A DNA stretch of 64,000 nt from Sordariomycetes sp. S80-01Y (lineage: Eukaryota; Ascomycota; Sordariomycetes), in contig JAXQJY010000030.1 in the NCBI GenBank assembly GCA_037042185.1, positions 992,001-1,056,000 of the forward strand. The letters run 5' to 3'. Below are positions 9,591-24,132 of the stretch, piece after piece. A program made the translations under genes and the position numbers. Under the pieces are notes generated by a model, which was not told the DNA's origin, ran no database searches, and worked only from the letters and a program-made list of their open reading frames with translations. Numbering within the stretch: the first letter of the stretch is position 1; every line of letters starts with the position of its first letter.

Positions 9591-12500
9591 TGTGAATTGT
9601 TTTGAGATGAGCCTCTATACAAGGAGAAAGATTGCAAGGTGTACAACGGGATTGTGAGCGAGGTCAAAAGGTTGAGTAGAGGCTCAAGCGCGTGAGCTGA
9701 CACCACTCCGGGCCTAAATCTGGGGAAGGTGATTGAGGATCCTGGAGAAGCCGAGGCACGCGGATGTACCCGCGCTCACACCCTAATTGTGTGGGCTGTG
9801 ATGTCACTGCTAACAATTTGCTACCCTACTCAACGTGAGGTGGATGAACTTGAGATCCTTCCATGAATTCGACCGAGGGACTCGAGATAATTTCCCCCAA
9901 ACTTCAAATCACAAAGCACCTCGACCGAAAATGGCAAATTTCGGTCATTGCGCAGGTTGAGACAACAGCGACTAGGATAACCATGTTGCCTCACCAAGAG
10001 CAGCGTCAGGTCAAAATGCGATGTGACCCTCGTGATACCAATTGGGGTGCTAGCTACAAAACTGGCAAAAAGCCCAATTCAGGAACTGGAGCAATTGGAG
10101 CGTCTATGTATAGCCCCTATACCGTTAAGGCTGCATAGTAACGCCTCAACATGCGAGGCGCGGCCAGAGCTCGGATCCACGTCCCCATGTTCCGAATGCC
10201 ACCCAACTTATGGGCATCTAATCATTAGCAAGACTCGACTACTCTTGGCATGCTCTGACTCTCATCAGCAAGGAGTGCTCGTCATACTCCAGTCGAAATA
10301 GGATACGAGATCTAGCTCAGCCTTCTTCACCGCACCGGCCCAGAGCTGGTCAGCCACGTAAAGCGGACCCAATAGATATTGACCGACAATGCAACTCTCG
10401 GCGCAACATATCTTGTGAAATTTTGCCTTCCACGTGGGAGCTGGCGGGATCCTGTTGGTGAGTGGCTAGAAGGCGAGAGGCTCCGTGACTGATTACCGCC
10501 AGGCTTCGGGATCATCGACTCATTATAGGAAGTCAAAGTATCAGACGAGTGCCCGAGGTTCTCCCTGCGCACCCACGCACGCCCACCGAATGGCTTCCGA
10601 CCTGGTGGATGATGCAATCGCCCGTTTCCACGAGAATGACTGCTGATCCCGAGCTCTGGAGACCCAATGAAGCTTCTCCTTTATGTTCTTCGCCATGAGT
10701 AATGAAGCCATCGTGAAGAGCCTCGTTCCGTTGATTTTCGTTTGCTTGACCTCAGTCCCCGATCTCTGGACTTTCGTACGTAGTAGAATCTCTCGGGACC
10801 ACGCGTAACTGCCTCGTAGTCTCGAGTATCCGTCTGGGAACATCTTCCTCGTCGTCCCCGGACACCAATTTCAATTTAACCTAGAAAGTCTCAACAGCCT
10901 TGTCTTTCAAATTTCTGCACACAAGAGAGAATATATGAGCAATCTAGGTTCGCATGGCCGCGTTCGAGTTTGATCTAAGCCCAGGATATCACAGTTTGAT
11001 CCTCCCGTCAAAGAGTCCGATGGGGGCTTAAGGTCACCGCCCTTCATGAACAAAGCTTTTTCAGGCCTGAATTTTCGTTCATTTGATTCTAGGATGATAC
11101 ATGTATTTCCGTTCGCAATGTACTTAGACCAGACCAGAATCTTGTCTCAGCAAATTCGCAGCGGTTAACTTCTGGGTGGTGCGAACTATACGATGTATAG
11201 CCTGTTCTTTAAGACTGACAGGAAACATCTGGAAATTATTCTATCAATTAAACTTAGTCCCCCGGAAAGTAGCTATAAAGGCTTGTGTGTTGAAATACAG
11301 AACACCCAACACCGTCATTGTCCCCCCTCCCAGGTAACTGATCCATTTCCATCTTTATATTCGGGAAATCAAGACCATGATACCTCTCTATCTTTTGATA
11401 CGCCACTTGCGGGATCAGAATCAGGATAACAGCGAGGAAAACGACGAGAGAAACGACGGACAGGGCAGATTTAGTACGAGTGCACGGCCGAGCCATCGGC
11501 AACATCAAGGCTGCTGCCGCAGCCACAGGTCGACACGGTCACCAAACCCAGTTCCAACACAAGCGTCATTTTTTTCCCTTCGAGCACATCAAAAGAGAAG
11601 ACGAGTTTGATTACCCCAACAAATCAATCAAATCCCCGGCAGTTGATGAAAGTGCACGAGGAGAGTGAGCCCACATCTGAACTGGAGCCAGAGCACACCC
11701 TCAAGCCAATACATTCCCGGCTGCCCTACCATCTCTCATTCGAAAATCTACATTGCATGAAACGTTGCCTCGAACATAGCACAGACTCAGTGTTCGTGTC
11801 AAACCTATCCCACCACGATTTTGTGGCAGTGGATGGGGTCGAGTACCGCTGGTCCAACGAGATATACTTCGGCGAGAATATATTCGTGCAGAATCAGGAG
11901 ATGGAGTGCTTCTATTCGCAGGGACAAGAATCTTCAGGAAAGGAAGAGACCTTCCAGAGCTGCCCGCACCACAGCCTCACGGTATCGAATCCCCAGGTGT
12001 GGAAGGAAAACTGGCTCTCGTGTACCCACGCATGGGTTGCCAACAACGCGCAGCAGAATCCTTCCCGGAAGACGCAGAAATAGAGCAGCAAGCGAGGCTA
12101 CTTTACTCAACTCCTGGAGTGTAAAAGCTGCCCTACGAAGGCAGAATGCGTCATGAAAATGGAAGGGCCGCGTCTCCGCATCCGTTACACCTGCTACAGG
12201 GTCCTGGGTAATGGAACTGCATTGAGTGATGTCCGCTGGATGGCTCTTCTTAGTGGGAAAATGGAGGGCGACAGATCAAGCCAGGAGCTTGGTTCTATGC
12301 TTGCGGCCTGGACCCTTGGCCATCTTATCCTCAAAGGCAGGGTTTCTATGTTGAGATTCACCGACTACCTGGAAGAACGTTCGATATCAAGTCATACGTG
12401 GGGGATATCTCAAGATACATTGAAGCGCAGGAACATAAATGTAGAGGATTTTGATGGTAGCAAAGCAGACAAGCCTTTAAGTTGCAGTAACTGTACTGAC

Positions 12501-14127
12501 GCACGGCATCCTAACAGCTGCAGCAATCACATCGCCGTAACTATTCAGTGGCTGTAGCGGCTATTCAAGATTTAACAATAATCATATTCTACGTGAAAAA
12601 ATGTTAATCCTTAATCCGCGAGGTGTGCTGTGCGATTGATGGCAAGATGGGTTATCTTCAACTCCCCTTCTACTCCCCATCTACTCCCCAGTACTCCGAG
12701 GGAATCTCGAGTCATAATGGCAGCCCTGCATATCGAGTACAACAGCGGGCTTGCAATGCTCGCCAACACAAAAAATCCATTGGACGCAGACCGCGACATC
12801 CCTGCCTGCAACGGAGCAGGCGTATAAGAAGAAGCGGAGCTGCACGAACACGGAGCAAGGCCAGCGCTGACATCGCACAGCATACGGCGGCCGTCACATC
12901 ATGATCTGCTCTTCAGCTTCTCGGCCTCAGTCATCGCTCCACCGCGTGGCGATGATGCTGTGTCACGGGTGCACGATGAGCCACTGCCGTCGCTCTCGAT
13001 ATTGTCCCAGCTCAGATCAGCGGTGAGCGTCGGGCTGTGCGCGTCAATGAGATATAGATGGAGGCCGCCCCCCTGCCCAGACGAAGTACGAGCTATGCAG
13101 GTTCTGGCGACTCTGGCCGGTCTTCCCACAAGCGGCTGAGTGCCAGGCTCTAAGTGATTGACTCGATCCATTCCCTCGTAGATGCCAGGGTGCGGCAGAG
13201 TTATACGATGCAAGTGTTCAGTGCAAAACCATGCTCGACACTGTGCTTTTGAGTAAGCCATCGATGGGAAGATTGCCAGGCCAGCACCAGGCCGCGGAAG
13301 TATTCAATGCAGCCACGCGGGATTCCGCATGGCTTCTATAGATGCACGTGCACATGTGGTCGCTGCCCAGGGGGCTGTAGGTCCCTTTGGCGGTGAGATG
13401 TTTGCCGCATGGCCTCGCATTGAATTCAAGCTACTTCTCGAGCGGCTATCTGCCTCAAACAGCCAAAGATGGGTGTGGAGGGCCCCTGGAGCGTCCAAAC
13501 TGGAAGTGTAGATGTCAGCGGCGCAAGAGAACACGATGCCCTGGCAGACCAGTTCTCGTTCGGGACAGGGTTCTGCAGAGGCCGTGTAACGCCCGTGCCT
13601 GCATGGCGAATTTGACTTGGCCTGTATACTGAAATTATTCCAGTTCGATGACAGTCTGCCCCCTTTGTCTGGTCGCCAACACCGGTCGGGAGGCTGCGTG
13701 ACCGCCAATGATTTCACCTCCGCGTATGGCTTCGTCCGTTGGGCCACCTGCGTAAGGCCTCGCTGTGGTGGTTGTGATTTGCTCGCGCATGTCTTCCGCC
13801 GCGCCCTGATGTAGCTCAAGGGCCGTCGGTCACTTACACGGGGCTCCCTCGACGCTCGCTTATTTACTATTGCAGGCAGTCCAGTCTCGTCGCGACAGAG
13901 TTTCCAACCTTCTTCTCAACTTTGATGTCCCTTTATTTGCATGTTCATATCGCTGTCTATGCTTTCTCTCCAGCGCTAGATTATCTCGGCCGTCTCGCTT
14001 GCTTCATGCAAACCGCAAGGTATCGACTCTCGACCCTCTCGACCTTTCCACTCAGCCCCTGCGCCACTGGCTTGGTCCCCTTTTCCTCAACTCAAGCGCA
14101 ACATCTGACTCTCCGACCAAGCCACCC
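9591..14127. other. Gene-poor region of 4.5 kb with possible decayed coding
   Basis: No confident gene. The part 9850-12600 is lower in GC than the flanks. Fragments look partly protein-like: a plus-strand open frame at 11607-12083 (with the stretch DSVFVSNLSHHDFVAVDG), a minus-strand start at 11493 with a strong hydrophobic segment (LSVVSLVVFLAVILILIP), and minus-strand open frames at 12899-13261 and 13304-13819. None has a known domain, and the frames do not join through good splice sites. It could hold decayed or fast-evolving genes. No inverted repeats or transposase motifs were seen. Confidence 0.5.
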
Positions 14128-15760
14128 ATGGGCGACGACGACGACCGCTGCGAAGGAAAGCCATGGGGTTTCCTCGCGACCTTGGTCTCCGACGCTGGGG
14201 CCTGCATTGCCGACTGTCGGCAGCAGTTCTTAACGGCACTGTCACCCAAGGATGAGACAATCGAACGCGTGTGCGAGATCTTCTCAAACAAGGACGGCGA
14301 AGCCGGTCAGCTGTTGCACCGGCTCTACTGCTGCGATGCCCAGATCTGCGGCGTGGACAACCTGGAGATGAGTGGCGAGGACCGTACGGTGTTCCCTTGG
14401 GCTTTGCGGGTTGGTGCCGAGCTAACACAAGGACAGCCAACGTCAATTGGTTCATCAATACTTGTTCCAGGTAGGCCTTCCCTGATTGCTCTCAATATTA
14501 GAAATCTACACAGAACCTGAGCTTATCCGGACGCGCAGTGTCGGTTACAGCAACGTTCGTGATCCGGGGCCGCCCAACAAAGGGTCTCGCAACTGCGACC
14601 TCACGAGTCTTTTCGATGAAAAGAATCCACGGTGTCGCAAGCAAACACCCGGGACATTGCAGGTGACTTCCATGGAGCAGGAATCGTTTACATTGGGGTC
14701 GACAATGACTGTGACGATGGCGACGTCGACTCAGTCATCCATCTTTGATCCTTCGTTGGAAGCGAGTGTCGATCCAGATAGAGCAAGCGATGAAGAATCG
14801 CCAGATATGGGACTTTCCACTGGGGTTAAAGTCACTATTGGTCTTGCGTCTTTGGCGGCGGTTCTTCTCGCTGCGCTCGCGGCCTTCCTCATCATAAGAA
14901 ATAGGAACAAGCCGCCCCATCGACGACGAACCTTGGGCCAGCTCCTCAAGCGCGCCGGCTCTCCCACGCAGGCCGACTCCCCGACTCCTCTCGTATCTCC
15001 AACTATATCTCACACGGCTACTGGTCCAGATGGGTCGCCGCTGACGCCACCTCCACCTCTCAAGGCGCGCAAGATGCTCGAGGTTGGCGTCAACAGTCGC
15101 CCTTCCTCAGCCAGCCAAGCGCGCACTCCGCGACCTGGGTTCCCAGCATCGCCAGCTTTTGCGCCGACGATGAGCAAGCTCGTCCCCCGCCCAGAACGTG
15201 TGTCACACAGCAAGGCATCGCCGCCGACCTCGCCCCTGGGCTGGATGACGAACGCCACCGCCGAGGGCAGTCTCCGGTCATTCTCAAGCAACCCCACGAC
15301 AACCGCGTCTGTTACCTCTGGGACGGCACCCAACAGATCCGAGAGGGTTGTCAGCGCGCCGGTGCGACCCAGACGACCGCCAGCAGGGGCTTCGCTTGAT
15401 GCGCTGGGACCGGGACCGCCAGGGCCGCCACCGAACAAAGCTCTGCCGAGCACTCCGCCCAACGGACAGAATACACAGCCGAGCAGCTGCGCCAGCTCGA
15501 CACGACATGGAGATATCGGGGTTGCCATAGGTGTGGTCCATCGCAACCCGGCGGACGGGGTTGTGCTGGCGAAGCAGAGTCGAGATCTCTGCGACTTGAC
15601 AGAGCAATACGGGCTCGATTCAAGGAGAAACAGCTGGGGCAGTTGGAGAGGAGGCGGCGGAGGGGGACCTGGACCAGCCACGAGCCCGCCAAAGAAGAGG
15701 AATGTGCACAGCCCGGTGATGGAAGAGGGAGACCTAGAGCGACTCGGTGGTAAATACTGA
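14128..15760 (+). CDS. Single-pass membrane protein with Cys-rich ectodomain, function unknown
   Basis: Exons 14128-14383, 14437-14470 and 14539-15760 give 503 residues. The small middle exon was fixed by the pattern DPNVNWFINTCS followed by VGYSNVRDPGPP, which I recall from a family of fungal hypothetical proteins, and by reading frame. The N-terminal part carries eight or more Cys residues (GACIADC, RLYCCDAQICG, NTCS) and is probably extracellular. A transmembrane helix spans about 193-216 (VTIGLASLAAVLLAALAAFLII), followed by a basic stop-transfer sequence and a long Pro/Ser-rich cytoplasmic tail ending in a Gly-rich run. No signal peptide is visible from the chosen ATG; the frame is open upstream to about 13870, so the start or a missing first exon is uncertain. 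A sensor or wall-associated role is only a guess from topology. Confidence 0.65.
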
Positions 15761-16046
15761 ACTTTGGGCCAGAGATAGCGGGCTACCTGGAACCGGAAAA
15801 GGGAATTGGGCTAGGTTGAGGCTGAAAGCATGAATACCAAGGCGAGAGCGTGGTTCAATGGGCGTAGGGGTGCTGGACGGTGTTTACGATTTACGAGTAA
15901 CGGACATGGGGCTTAAAATATATACCACTACATCGTGTCTGAACTAGTTTTAGCTTGCTCGCGGAATACCCCCTTTTCGAAGCCCTAGGCTCTAGAGTAT
16001 ACTGCTCCTTCTAAACTTCCCCCTGAGATTGATCCCTTTTCATCAC

Positions 16047-17136
16047 TCAAATTCCTCTCTCCTTCAGACTGATGACCAGGTCCGAGATGCTCTCCTCGAC
16101 ACTTCTCCACTTGATCCCCAGCAAACCATCTGTTTCGCTAACGTCCCACTTGAAGGTCTTGTCCGGAGCCGGGAGCTCGCCCCCCTTGACCCCCTCAGCG
16201 GGCAGCCTGTCTTTGAACTCCGGGAACTTTTCCCTCACAGTTCGCGCGATCTGTTGGTGGTCAAAGTATCCCGCCGTGGTGAACAACCTCTTGCCCCCGA
16301 CCTCTGGCTTGTCCATAGCCAGGACGTGCGCCTTGGCGACGTCCCGCACGTCGATCCAGAGGGAGACTGGCCCCTGAGAGGGGATCTCGTCCTTCCACCC
16401 TCCGCGGAGCAGGGACACGACACGCTCGTTGGAGGTGTTGATGCTGTCCAGGGTGGCTAGGTGGTGAACCACGGGGCCTAGGACCAGCGGGGGGCAGATT
16501 GTGACGAGGTCGAATCCGGGTTTCTCCTTCTCAACAAATTCCCAGGCCGCCTTCTCGGCGAGCGTCTTGCTCACGCGGTACGCCGTCGGCTTGGAGCTGT
16601 GGATGTCCTCCAGCTTGGCGGGGTTCCAGCTCTTCTCGGTAAAGGTGTGGTTCGGGTCGAAGAAGTGCTTCTCATCCAGAACGCTGGCGAAGGAGCTCGT
16701 GACGACGACCCTCTTGACGCCGGGCGCGGACCTCTTGAGCGCCTTGAGGATGCCCGTGGTGCCGACGACGGCGGGGTCGATCAGCTCCGTCTTGGGGTCG
16801 GACCAGTGGAAGTGGAAGGGCGACGCGGTGTGCAGAACGACCTCGAGGCCCGGCGTCTTGACCACCTCGTCGAAGGCGGTGGGCTGGGCGATGTCGGGGA
16901 CGATGTGGACGAACAGACGCGACTGGGCCACGGCGTCGGGGTAGGCGGACAAGATGTTGTCGGCCTTGGACTGGGATCGCACGGTGGTGTGGACGGTGTG
17001 GTTGAGGGCGAGGAGTTGGTCGAGGACGTGCGCGGCGATGAAGCCGGAGCCGCCTGTTCGTGATTAGCATCTGGCTGGGTTTTGGGATTGTCCCGTCACT
17101 GTTGAGGGTGTTACCTGTGAGGAGCACGTTGACCAT
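16047..17136 (-). CDS. NADPH-dependent ketoreductase / methylglyoxal reductase-like (extended SDR)
   Basis: Exons 17115-17136 and 16047-17053 give 342 residues. The first exon is 22 bases, MVNVLLTG, and joins to GSGFIAAHV to form the extended SDR cofactor motif TGGSGFIAAH. The catalytic pair is Tyr166 and Lys170 (YRVSK), with Ser127/Ser128 in VVTSSFAS. ICPPLVLGPV, a variant of the conserved PxxVxGP loop, and WIDVRDVAKAHVLAM are the dihydroflavonol-reductase/GRP2 pattern. Relatives such as yeast Gre2 reduce methylglyoxal, isovaleraldehyde and many ketones in the cytosol; the natural substrate here is unknown. No biosynthetic neighbours are present. Confidence 0.85.
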
Positions 17137-17815
17137 GATTGCGCTCGACGTGGAGGGAGGACTTGTGAGTTGAAGTGGAGAGTCTGTAATTAGGTAGACT
17201 AGTCTAGTAGATAAGGTAGCTAGGAATGAGGTTTGCGTGAAGTATGGTTAAGGAATAAGAAGCAGACATGTGTCAATGAATTCATCCCACGATCACATCG
17301 TTTTCCCACCCTTTGACGTCAAGGAACTCCTTAATGGAGGGGTCGTCCCCCGCATCGTGGAGATATGCGCCGAGCGCCGAGCGAGTCGCGATCCTGTACC
17401 GAGTACATCAGGCCTGGGCACTCAATCCTGAACTACCTAGTGGCGGGCTCCAAAATTGCGGGCCAGAGTCAATCGAGCAAAGGGGGGTTTGAATTGATTA
17501 TACAAATGTGATTCGACAAGATAGAAGTGCGGCTAGTTCTAATGTGACAGTTCCTCTTCCATATACACGCCTCCCCTCCGAGCGAATAGCAACGGCCCTT
17601 TGCGCCGCCTCGCTCTTCCCGATGAAAGCAAGCGCGCTACCCTTCCTGGTCTATGCTGTGTTTTGGGCCGTGCTGGCAATTTTTTTGTATGCCGTGGCTT
17701 GGGTTTGTCCAGGTCGTGGCGTCTGTGGGGACAAGGCGACACCTATTCAAACGTGTCATGGGCTTCGCCAGTGACAAGCATCCAGGATTACTTGAATTAC
17801 TAAACGGGCCTGTCC
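17137..17815. other. Intergenic region between the reductase promoter and the YME1 3' end
   Basis: It contains the promoter of the leftward reductase and the 3'UTR of YME1. A plus-strand open frame at 17508-17774 has a hydrophobic patch but no family match or splice context, and is not called. Confidence 0.5.
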
Positions 17816-20044
17816 TCAGATGCCCTCAGATGTCCTGCCAGTAGCCGACGGCGGCGCGCCGTGGGAATCCGGTACCGGTTCTGGTCGACCGCCGATCGGT
17901 GGACTTTGCGATTCATCCGCAGGGATAGGCATCACCATGGGCCCAGGCGGCACCGATTTCTTCTCCGGCAAATCCTCCCCACGAATAACCCTCTCCACCT
18001 CCTTCCTGTCCAGCGTCTCGTACTTGACAAGGGCTTGAGCTAGAAGATCCAGCTCCTTGCGCTTGTCAGTGAGCATCGCTCTGACATCAGCATACGAAGC
18101 CTTCAGCATCTTCTGGACTTCGGCTTCGATCTTGGCGCGAGTTTCGGTGCTGAGGTGCTCGTACCGCTTGTTATATTCCACCGGCCCGAGGTCGTCGGAC
18201 ATGCCGAACATTGTCGTCATGGCGAAGCACAGGTTGGTAGCTGACTCGAGATCCTATCGAGAGTTAGCGGTCGTGAATGCTAGCGAACGAGATATTGGGC
18301 TTACCGCTGACACGCCGCTGGTCACCTTATTGTTGCCGTATTGCAACTCCTCCGCCATCTTGCCTCCCAGAGCGACTCGGATACTCGACATGTATTCAGC
18401 TGCGGTGGTGGAGTACTTGTCCATTTGGGGCGTGAAAGCTGTGTGTCCCAGCGAGGGGCCCTTTGGCAGGATGGTGACCTTGTACAGGGTGTTGCTGGAA
18501 TCCTTGTCGAAAAGCTGGACAAGGGCATGCCCAGCCTCATGGTAAGCCGTCATCTCCTTCTCCTTCAATGTGATGACCCTGGACTTGTGCTCTGCGCCCA
18601 TTGTGACACGGTCAAACGCCCAATCCATATCTTGGCTGCTGACAAAGGAGGCTCTAGCCCGGCTGGCTCGTAGAGCAGCCACGTTGAGCATGTTCTCGAG
18701 CTCGGCGCCTGAGCGTCCGGGGGAACGTGAAGCGATGGCCTCGAGGTCAACATCACTGGCAAGTTTGATCTTCTTGGCATGGTGCTTGAGGATCTCAATG
18801 CGACCCCGGACGTCCGGAAGACTGACATTAACATGACGATCAAAACGGCCAGGTCGTGTTAGTGCCTTGTCCAGCATCTTGGGGGTGTTGGTAGCCGCGA
18901 TGATAATAATTTTGGTATCCTGGTCGAACCCGTCTAGCTCGGTGAGGAGCTGGTTCAGCGTCTGCTTCGAGTGGGCCTGGTCCCGTGGGTTGCGCTTGCC
19001 ACCTATAGCGTCAAGCTCGTCGATGAAGATGATGGCGGGAGACTTGGACTTGGCGCTGTTGAAGAGATCGCGCACACGCTTGGCTCCAACACCGACGAAA
19101 ACCTCGTCGAACTCGGATCCAGACATGTAGAAAAAGGGTACGCCAGCTTCGCCAGCAACAGCACGGGCCAGCAGGGTCTTTCCAGTGCCGGGAGGGCCAA
19201 CAAGGAGGACACCCTTCGGCAACTTAGCCCCGAGGTCGGAAAACTTGTCGGGAGAACGAAGGAATTCCACCACCTCTTGCAGTTCATCCTTAGCTTCATT
19301 GCAGCCGTGAACATCCGTAAAGCGCACGGTCTGCTTTTCGGAAGTAACCTCAGAGTCCGTCTTAGGCCCTTGGCCCGGACGACGGAATGGCACGAGGAAC
19401 TCGATGAAGAAAGTGATAGCAGAAAAGCAGAGCCAGGTGAAGAGCGCGAAGAACGCCACAAACTTGACCCAGCGGAACACATGGATGCCGAGCGACTCCT
19501 CCATGATCACGTATACCGGCTTGCCTTTCTCGCCTCTTCCGCCCTCCGCGATCCCACTGCCTTCGGTGACGTTGGCCTGGAATGCCGAACCCTGCGAACC
19601 TGTGGCTGTGGACACGCCTCCTTGCACAGCGTTCAAGGCTTTGTTGTAGATCTCTTGTGTGGACGCGTTGGCCCCGAAGCGCCCGGTTTGATGCCGCGTG
19701 ATGACAATGTTGGGTAGATTTGCGCGGAGAAGAAGATTATAGAAGGCGTTCTGGAGATTCGCGTTCGAGGGGTCCTTGTTGGCATTCGCTTCAGCGTTTG
19801 CGAGCTGATTCCGAGGTACGCCCTGAACTGTGCCGTATGTTCTATTTCCATTTACCATCAAGGACGTCGTCGTCGGCCGTGTGAAGCTCGAAACCATGCG
19901 CTGATAGCCTACGGATGCCCCCGCCTGGTGTGCAAGCGGGCGGAGTGTCCGTAGCGTCGACGGAGTGGACTGGGATACGAATCTTCCGACGGCCGGATTC
20001 GATGCCGTCAAGCCAACACGGGCTGCTCGAAGTACAGGCGCCAT
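17816..20044 (-). CDS. YME1: Mitochondrial inner-membrane i-AAA protease
   Basis: YME1 degrades unfolded and surplus proteins on the intermembrane-space side of the mitochondrial inner membrane. Exons 18305-20044 and 17816-18253 give 725 residues. The Arg/Ser-rich N-terminus is a mitochondrial presequence. One membrane helix spans about 193-218. The AAA module has Walker A GPPGTGKT (283-290), Walker [12 protein letters not shown] (about 338-347) and the second region of homology with TRPGRFDR (about 396-403). The M41 zinc-protease site is HEAGH (502-506), and the third ligand lies in DLESAT, the first codons of exon 2 (Asp581). One membrane helix and FtsH-like order indicate i-AAA rather than m-AAA (Yta10/12). 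The Pro-rich C-terminal 45 residues are an extension. Confidence 0.93.
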
Positions 20045-21381
20045 GATCTGTCAAGTTCGTTAGCAAGGCACCGTTCCCCGACCTGGGCTTCAAGTCTACT
20101 CACCGGCAACCTAAACCCCGCGGGAGCCATCTCGGGGCCGTGGCGCTCCTCCTTCTGATAACCAATTCAGAAACACCGTCTCGGTTTCGTCGGAGTGTCA
20201 AATCGGGCTCTGGTCTCACAATATTCGAAGCGACACGCGAGACGGATGATGGGGCGGTTGATCGGTAATGGGGGGCGCTTGCACGAAGTGGGAGAAAACC
20301 GATCAGTGCTACCTCATTGTCGATGCGCACGCGACAAAACTCAGTCGCTACCGTCGCGGTTTGTTGTCGAACGGGGCGGAGTGGCCACTTGTCGTCGTCG
20401 TTGTCGCTTTCGCCTGCGTCTAGATAGTCGGAGTCGGTTTGTCGCAACGCCACGAGGTGTTGCCTGTTGGCTCAGAATTCGGTCATTACGTTGAGATCTG
20501 GATTAGTCATTGGCGGATCAGCTGGTAAGTCCGTTCCGGCCACCACCGAGCCGCCGACATCGCCAGCACAGAACCACTGAGCAGTGCTGGATATGCCTGC
20601 AAACGTTATACTAGTGGTAATAGATACTAGCAGTGCTCATCATTGCTAGTCCGTTGCACATGGTCTGGCTGATCAAGAGAGCCTTGTTTTTGTACTCTCC
20701 TGCATCAGGTACTATTCCTAGTGGGATGTAAGGCTTCCAGAGCTCGGTGCTCATGGACCTGGATCAAGTGATGGTGATTTGTGCTTGACGAAAAGAAAAG
20801 TGGTAATATTACTATTGGTGATCAATGAGTGTATGCAGTATCCAATCTTCGTGGGTTCCGTTCATGATTCGTAAGCCATAAAAACATAACATCAAGCTTC
20901 TTCCCACACCCTTCGTCTTTTCCACCTATCTAACCCCCCCTGCGAATAAGCCAATGACGAACAAAACACGAAATACAGATTGCCGCCCAAATGTGATTGC
21001 CCAGCCAGAGTTCTGCTTCTTCTCGGGAAGGGCACGAAGCCATGCCGATCAGATGCAGAACCGTGAGCTGGAAACCACAGGGTATCTTAGATTTTATGCG
21101 CTGTTGTGAAAAACGATGGACTGTGAGAAATGACTGGTAAAGAAACTTTCCGCGTGCTTTGTTTTCCCTTTTTTCTGCTTGGTTGTCTCTTCGGTTTCGG
21201 GTCAGCGGTCTGGGTGACCCCTGAGATAGCCTGGGAGAGGTAGGTTGGTGCATCAGCACTGAATGCTGCCTGTTCTTGGCTGGCCCCTTGTTTGCTGCCG
21301 CGCCGACGAGAAGCTGGAAGATAGGTGGAGCACCACTTGCTCGTGATGCCCGCCATGGGAGCTCTACAAGCTGACTTTAGC
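20045..21381. other. Intergenic region between YME1 promoter and the C2H2 gene 3' end
   Basis: 1.3 kb with the YME1 5'UTR/promoter at its left end and the C2H2-factor 3'UTR at its right end. Open frames at 20100-20494 overlap on both strands and lack motifs. 20560-20900 is AT-richer and looks non-coding. No tRNA or repeat seen. Confidence 0.5.
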
Positions 21382-22931
<1,550 letters not shown>

Positions 22932-22961
22932 CTTAGTATTTCCTTCATAAGAATTCGTAGG

Positions 22962-23022
22962 CTGCACGGTGTCACGAGGATGGGGATGTCATGGAAATGT
23001 AGAAGAAGGCGCATGAACTTAC
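22962..23022 (-). other. Predicted 5'UTR intron of the C2H2 factor gene
   Basis: On the minus strand, a strong donor (TTAG|GTAAGT) at 23022 and an acceptor (GTGCAG) at 22962 delimit 61 bases just upstream of the start codon at 22931. The upstream exon has no ATG in its visible 170 bases, so it is probably untranslated leader. Confidence 0.5.
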
Positions 23023-24132
23023 CTAATACTAATCAAAGGATGATCGACTGTTTTTCGATAAAGAGCAACGATATGACGTTTCTGGAGGGAAAGTTCCCCT
23101 ATCAAATGCACGTAGGCTGCAATAGAGCGGTTTTGCCGAAGCCGGGGTCGTTCAAGGGCTCGAGCTGCAATAACGGCCCGATATGTTGACTGGCGAGTTC
23201 CGGCGAAGCGATGGCAGAATCCACGATTGCAAACTGATGTCGGGAGCTGCGTAGGAACAACGGAACGGAGGGATCAAAAGTCGCTGGAAATGGAACGAGA
23301 ACTTTGAGGGGAAAAAAACAAAAACTAAACAGAATGCCGCCCAGGTACAAAGATATCGTGCGTTTTAGGATCTCAGAAGAGAAGGAATGGATCGGAAATG
23401 CCGTGCGTAATGTCTCTACTCGATCGGTAGCAGAAAGACCCCGTCTGAAGCACTCGAATGGTAGGGTGAAAAGGCCCCTGTTGGAAGTCGAGCCAGGTCA
23501 GGGCGTAACGTCGGTGGTGTGTTGGTGCTTTTAGACTGCTAAGAACAAATCAAGGTAAGTCTGTGGTCTCGAACTTTAGAAGAGAGACAGTGTCACTTTA
23601 CTCACCAGCGACAGCCAGGCCCAGGCTTTGTTGAAACTGGCAGAAGGGCAGGGGGAGTCGCCAAAGACGACTCGTAGAGTCCGAACTCTTCAGCTCAGCC
23701 AGCAAATCCTATCAGAGATTGACGTCAAAGGGGAAACGTTGCCAAACACATCCCCAGAGCGGCACAGTCGACTTGCCCCTTGAAGACGATTCCTTCAAGG
23801 GCACTCCGGGTTTCGGGGGTTTTTAAAGCAACCAGGATGTCACTCGCGAGGCAGCCACGGACCGAGAGGAACATAAAGAGGATATATAAGGTAATGGGTC
23901 GTGGGTGATATGGACAGGGGAGACCCGGGACCTGGGCTAGATATCCATAAAAGGCGAGGGATAGACCACTAGTCCGTCGTGACCTGAGGGCTTGTGCATT
24001 GCCGCAACTGGGTGGTGATTTTGGAGATGTGACGGCTGAGCTAACAAAGAATCATGGGCAGCGGGAGGACAAGGATGGGGCAGGACGGATGAGACGAGTC
24101 GGAGCACACGCTGGTGGGCGGCGGTGTCTAGT

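Noticed and set aside
15010-15681. Minus-strand open frame of 223 codons, Pro/Gly-rich
   Set aside because: Antisense of the Pro/Ser-rich tail of the membrane protein at 14128-15760.
17508-17774. Small plus-strand frame with a hydrophobic patch (LPFLVYAVFWAVLAIFLYAV)
   Set aside because: No homology recalled, no splice partners, and it lies in a short intergenic gap between a promoter and a 3' end.
18971-19717. Plus-strand open frame of 248 codons
   Set aside because: Antisense shadow of the YME1 AAA module.
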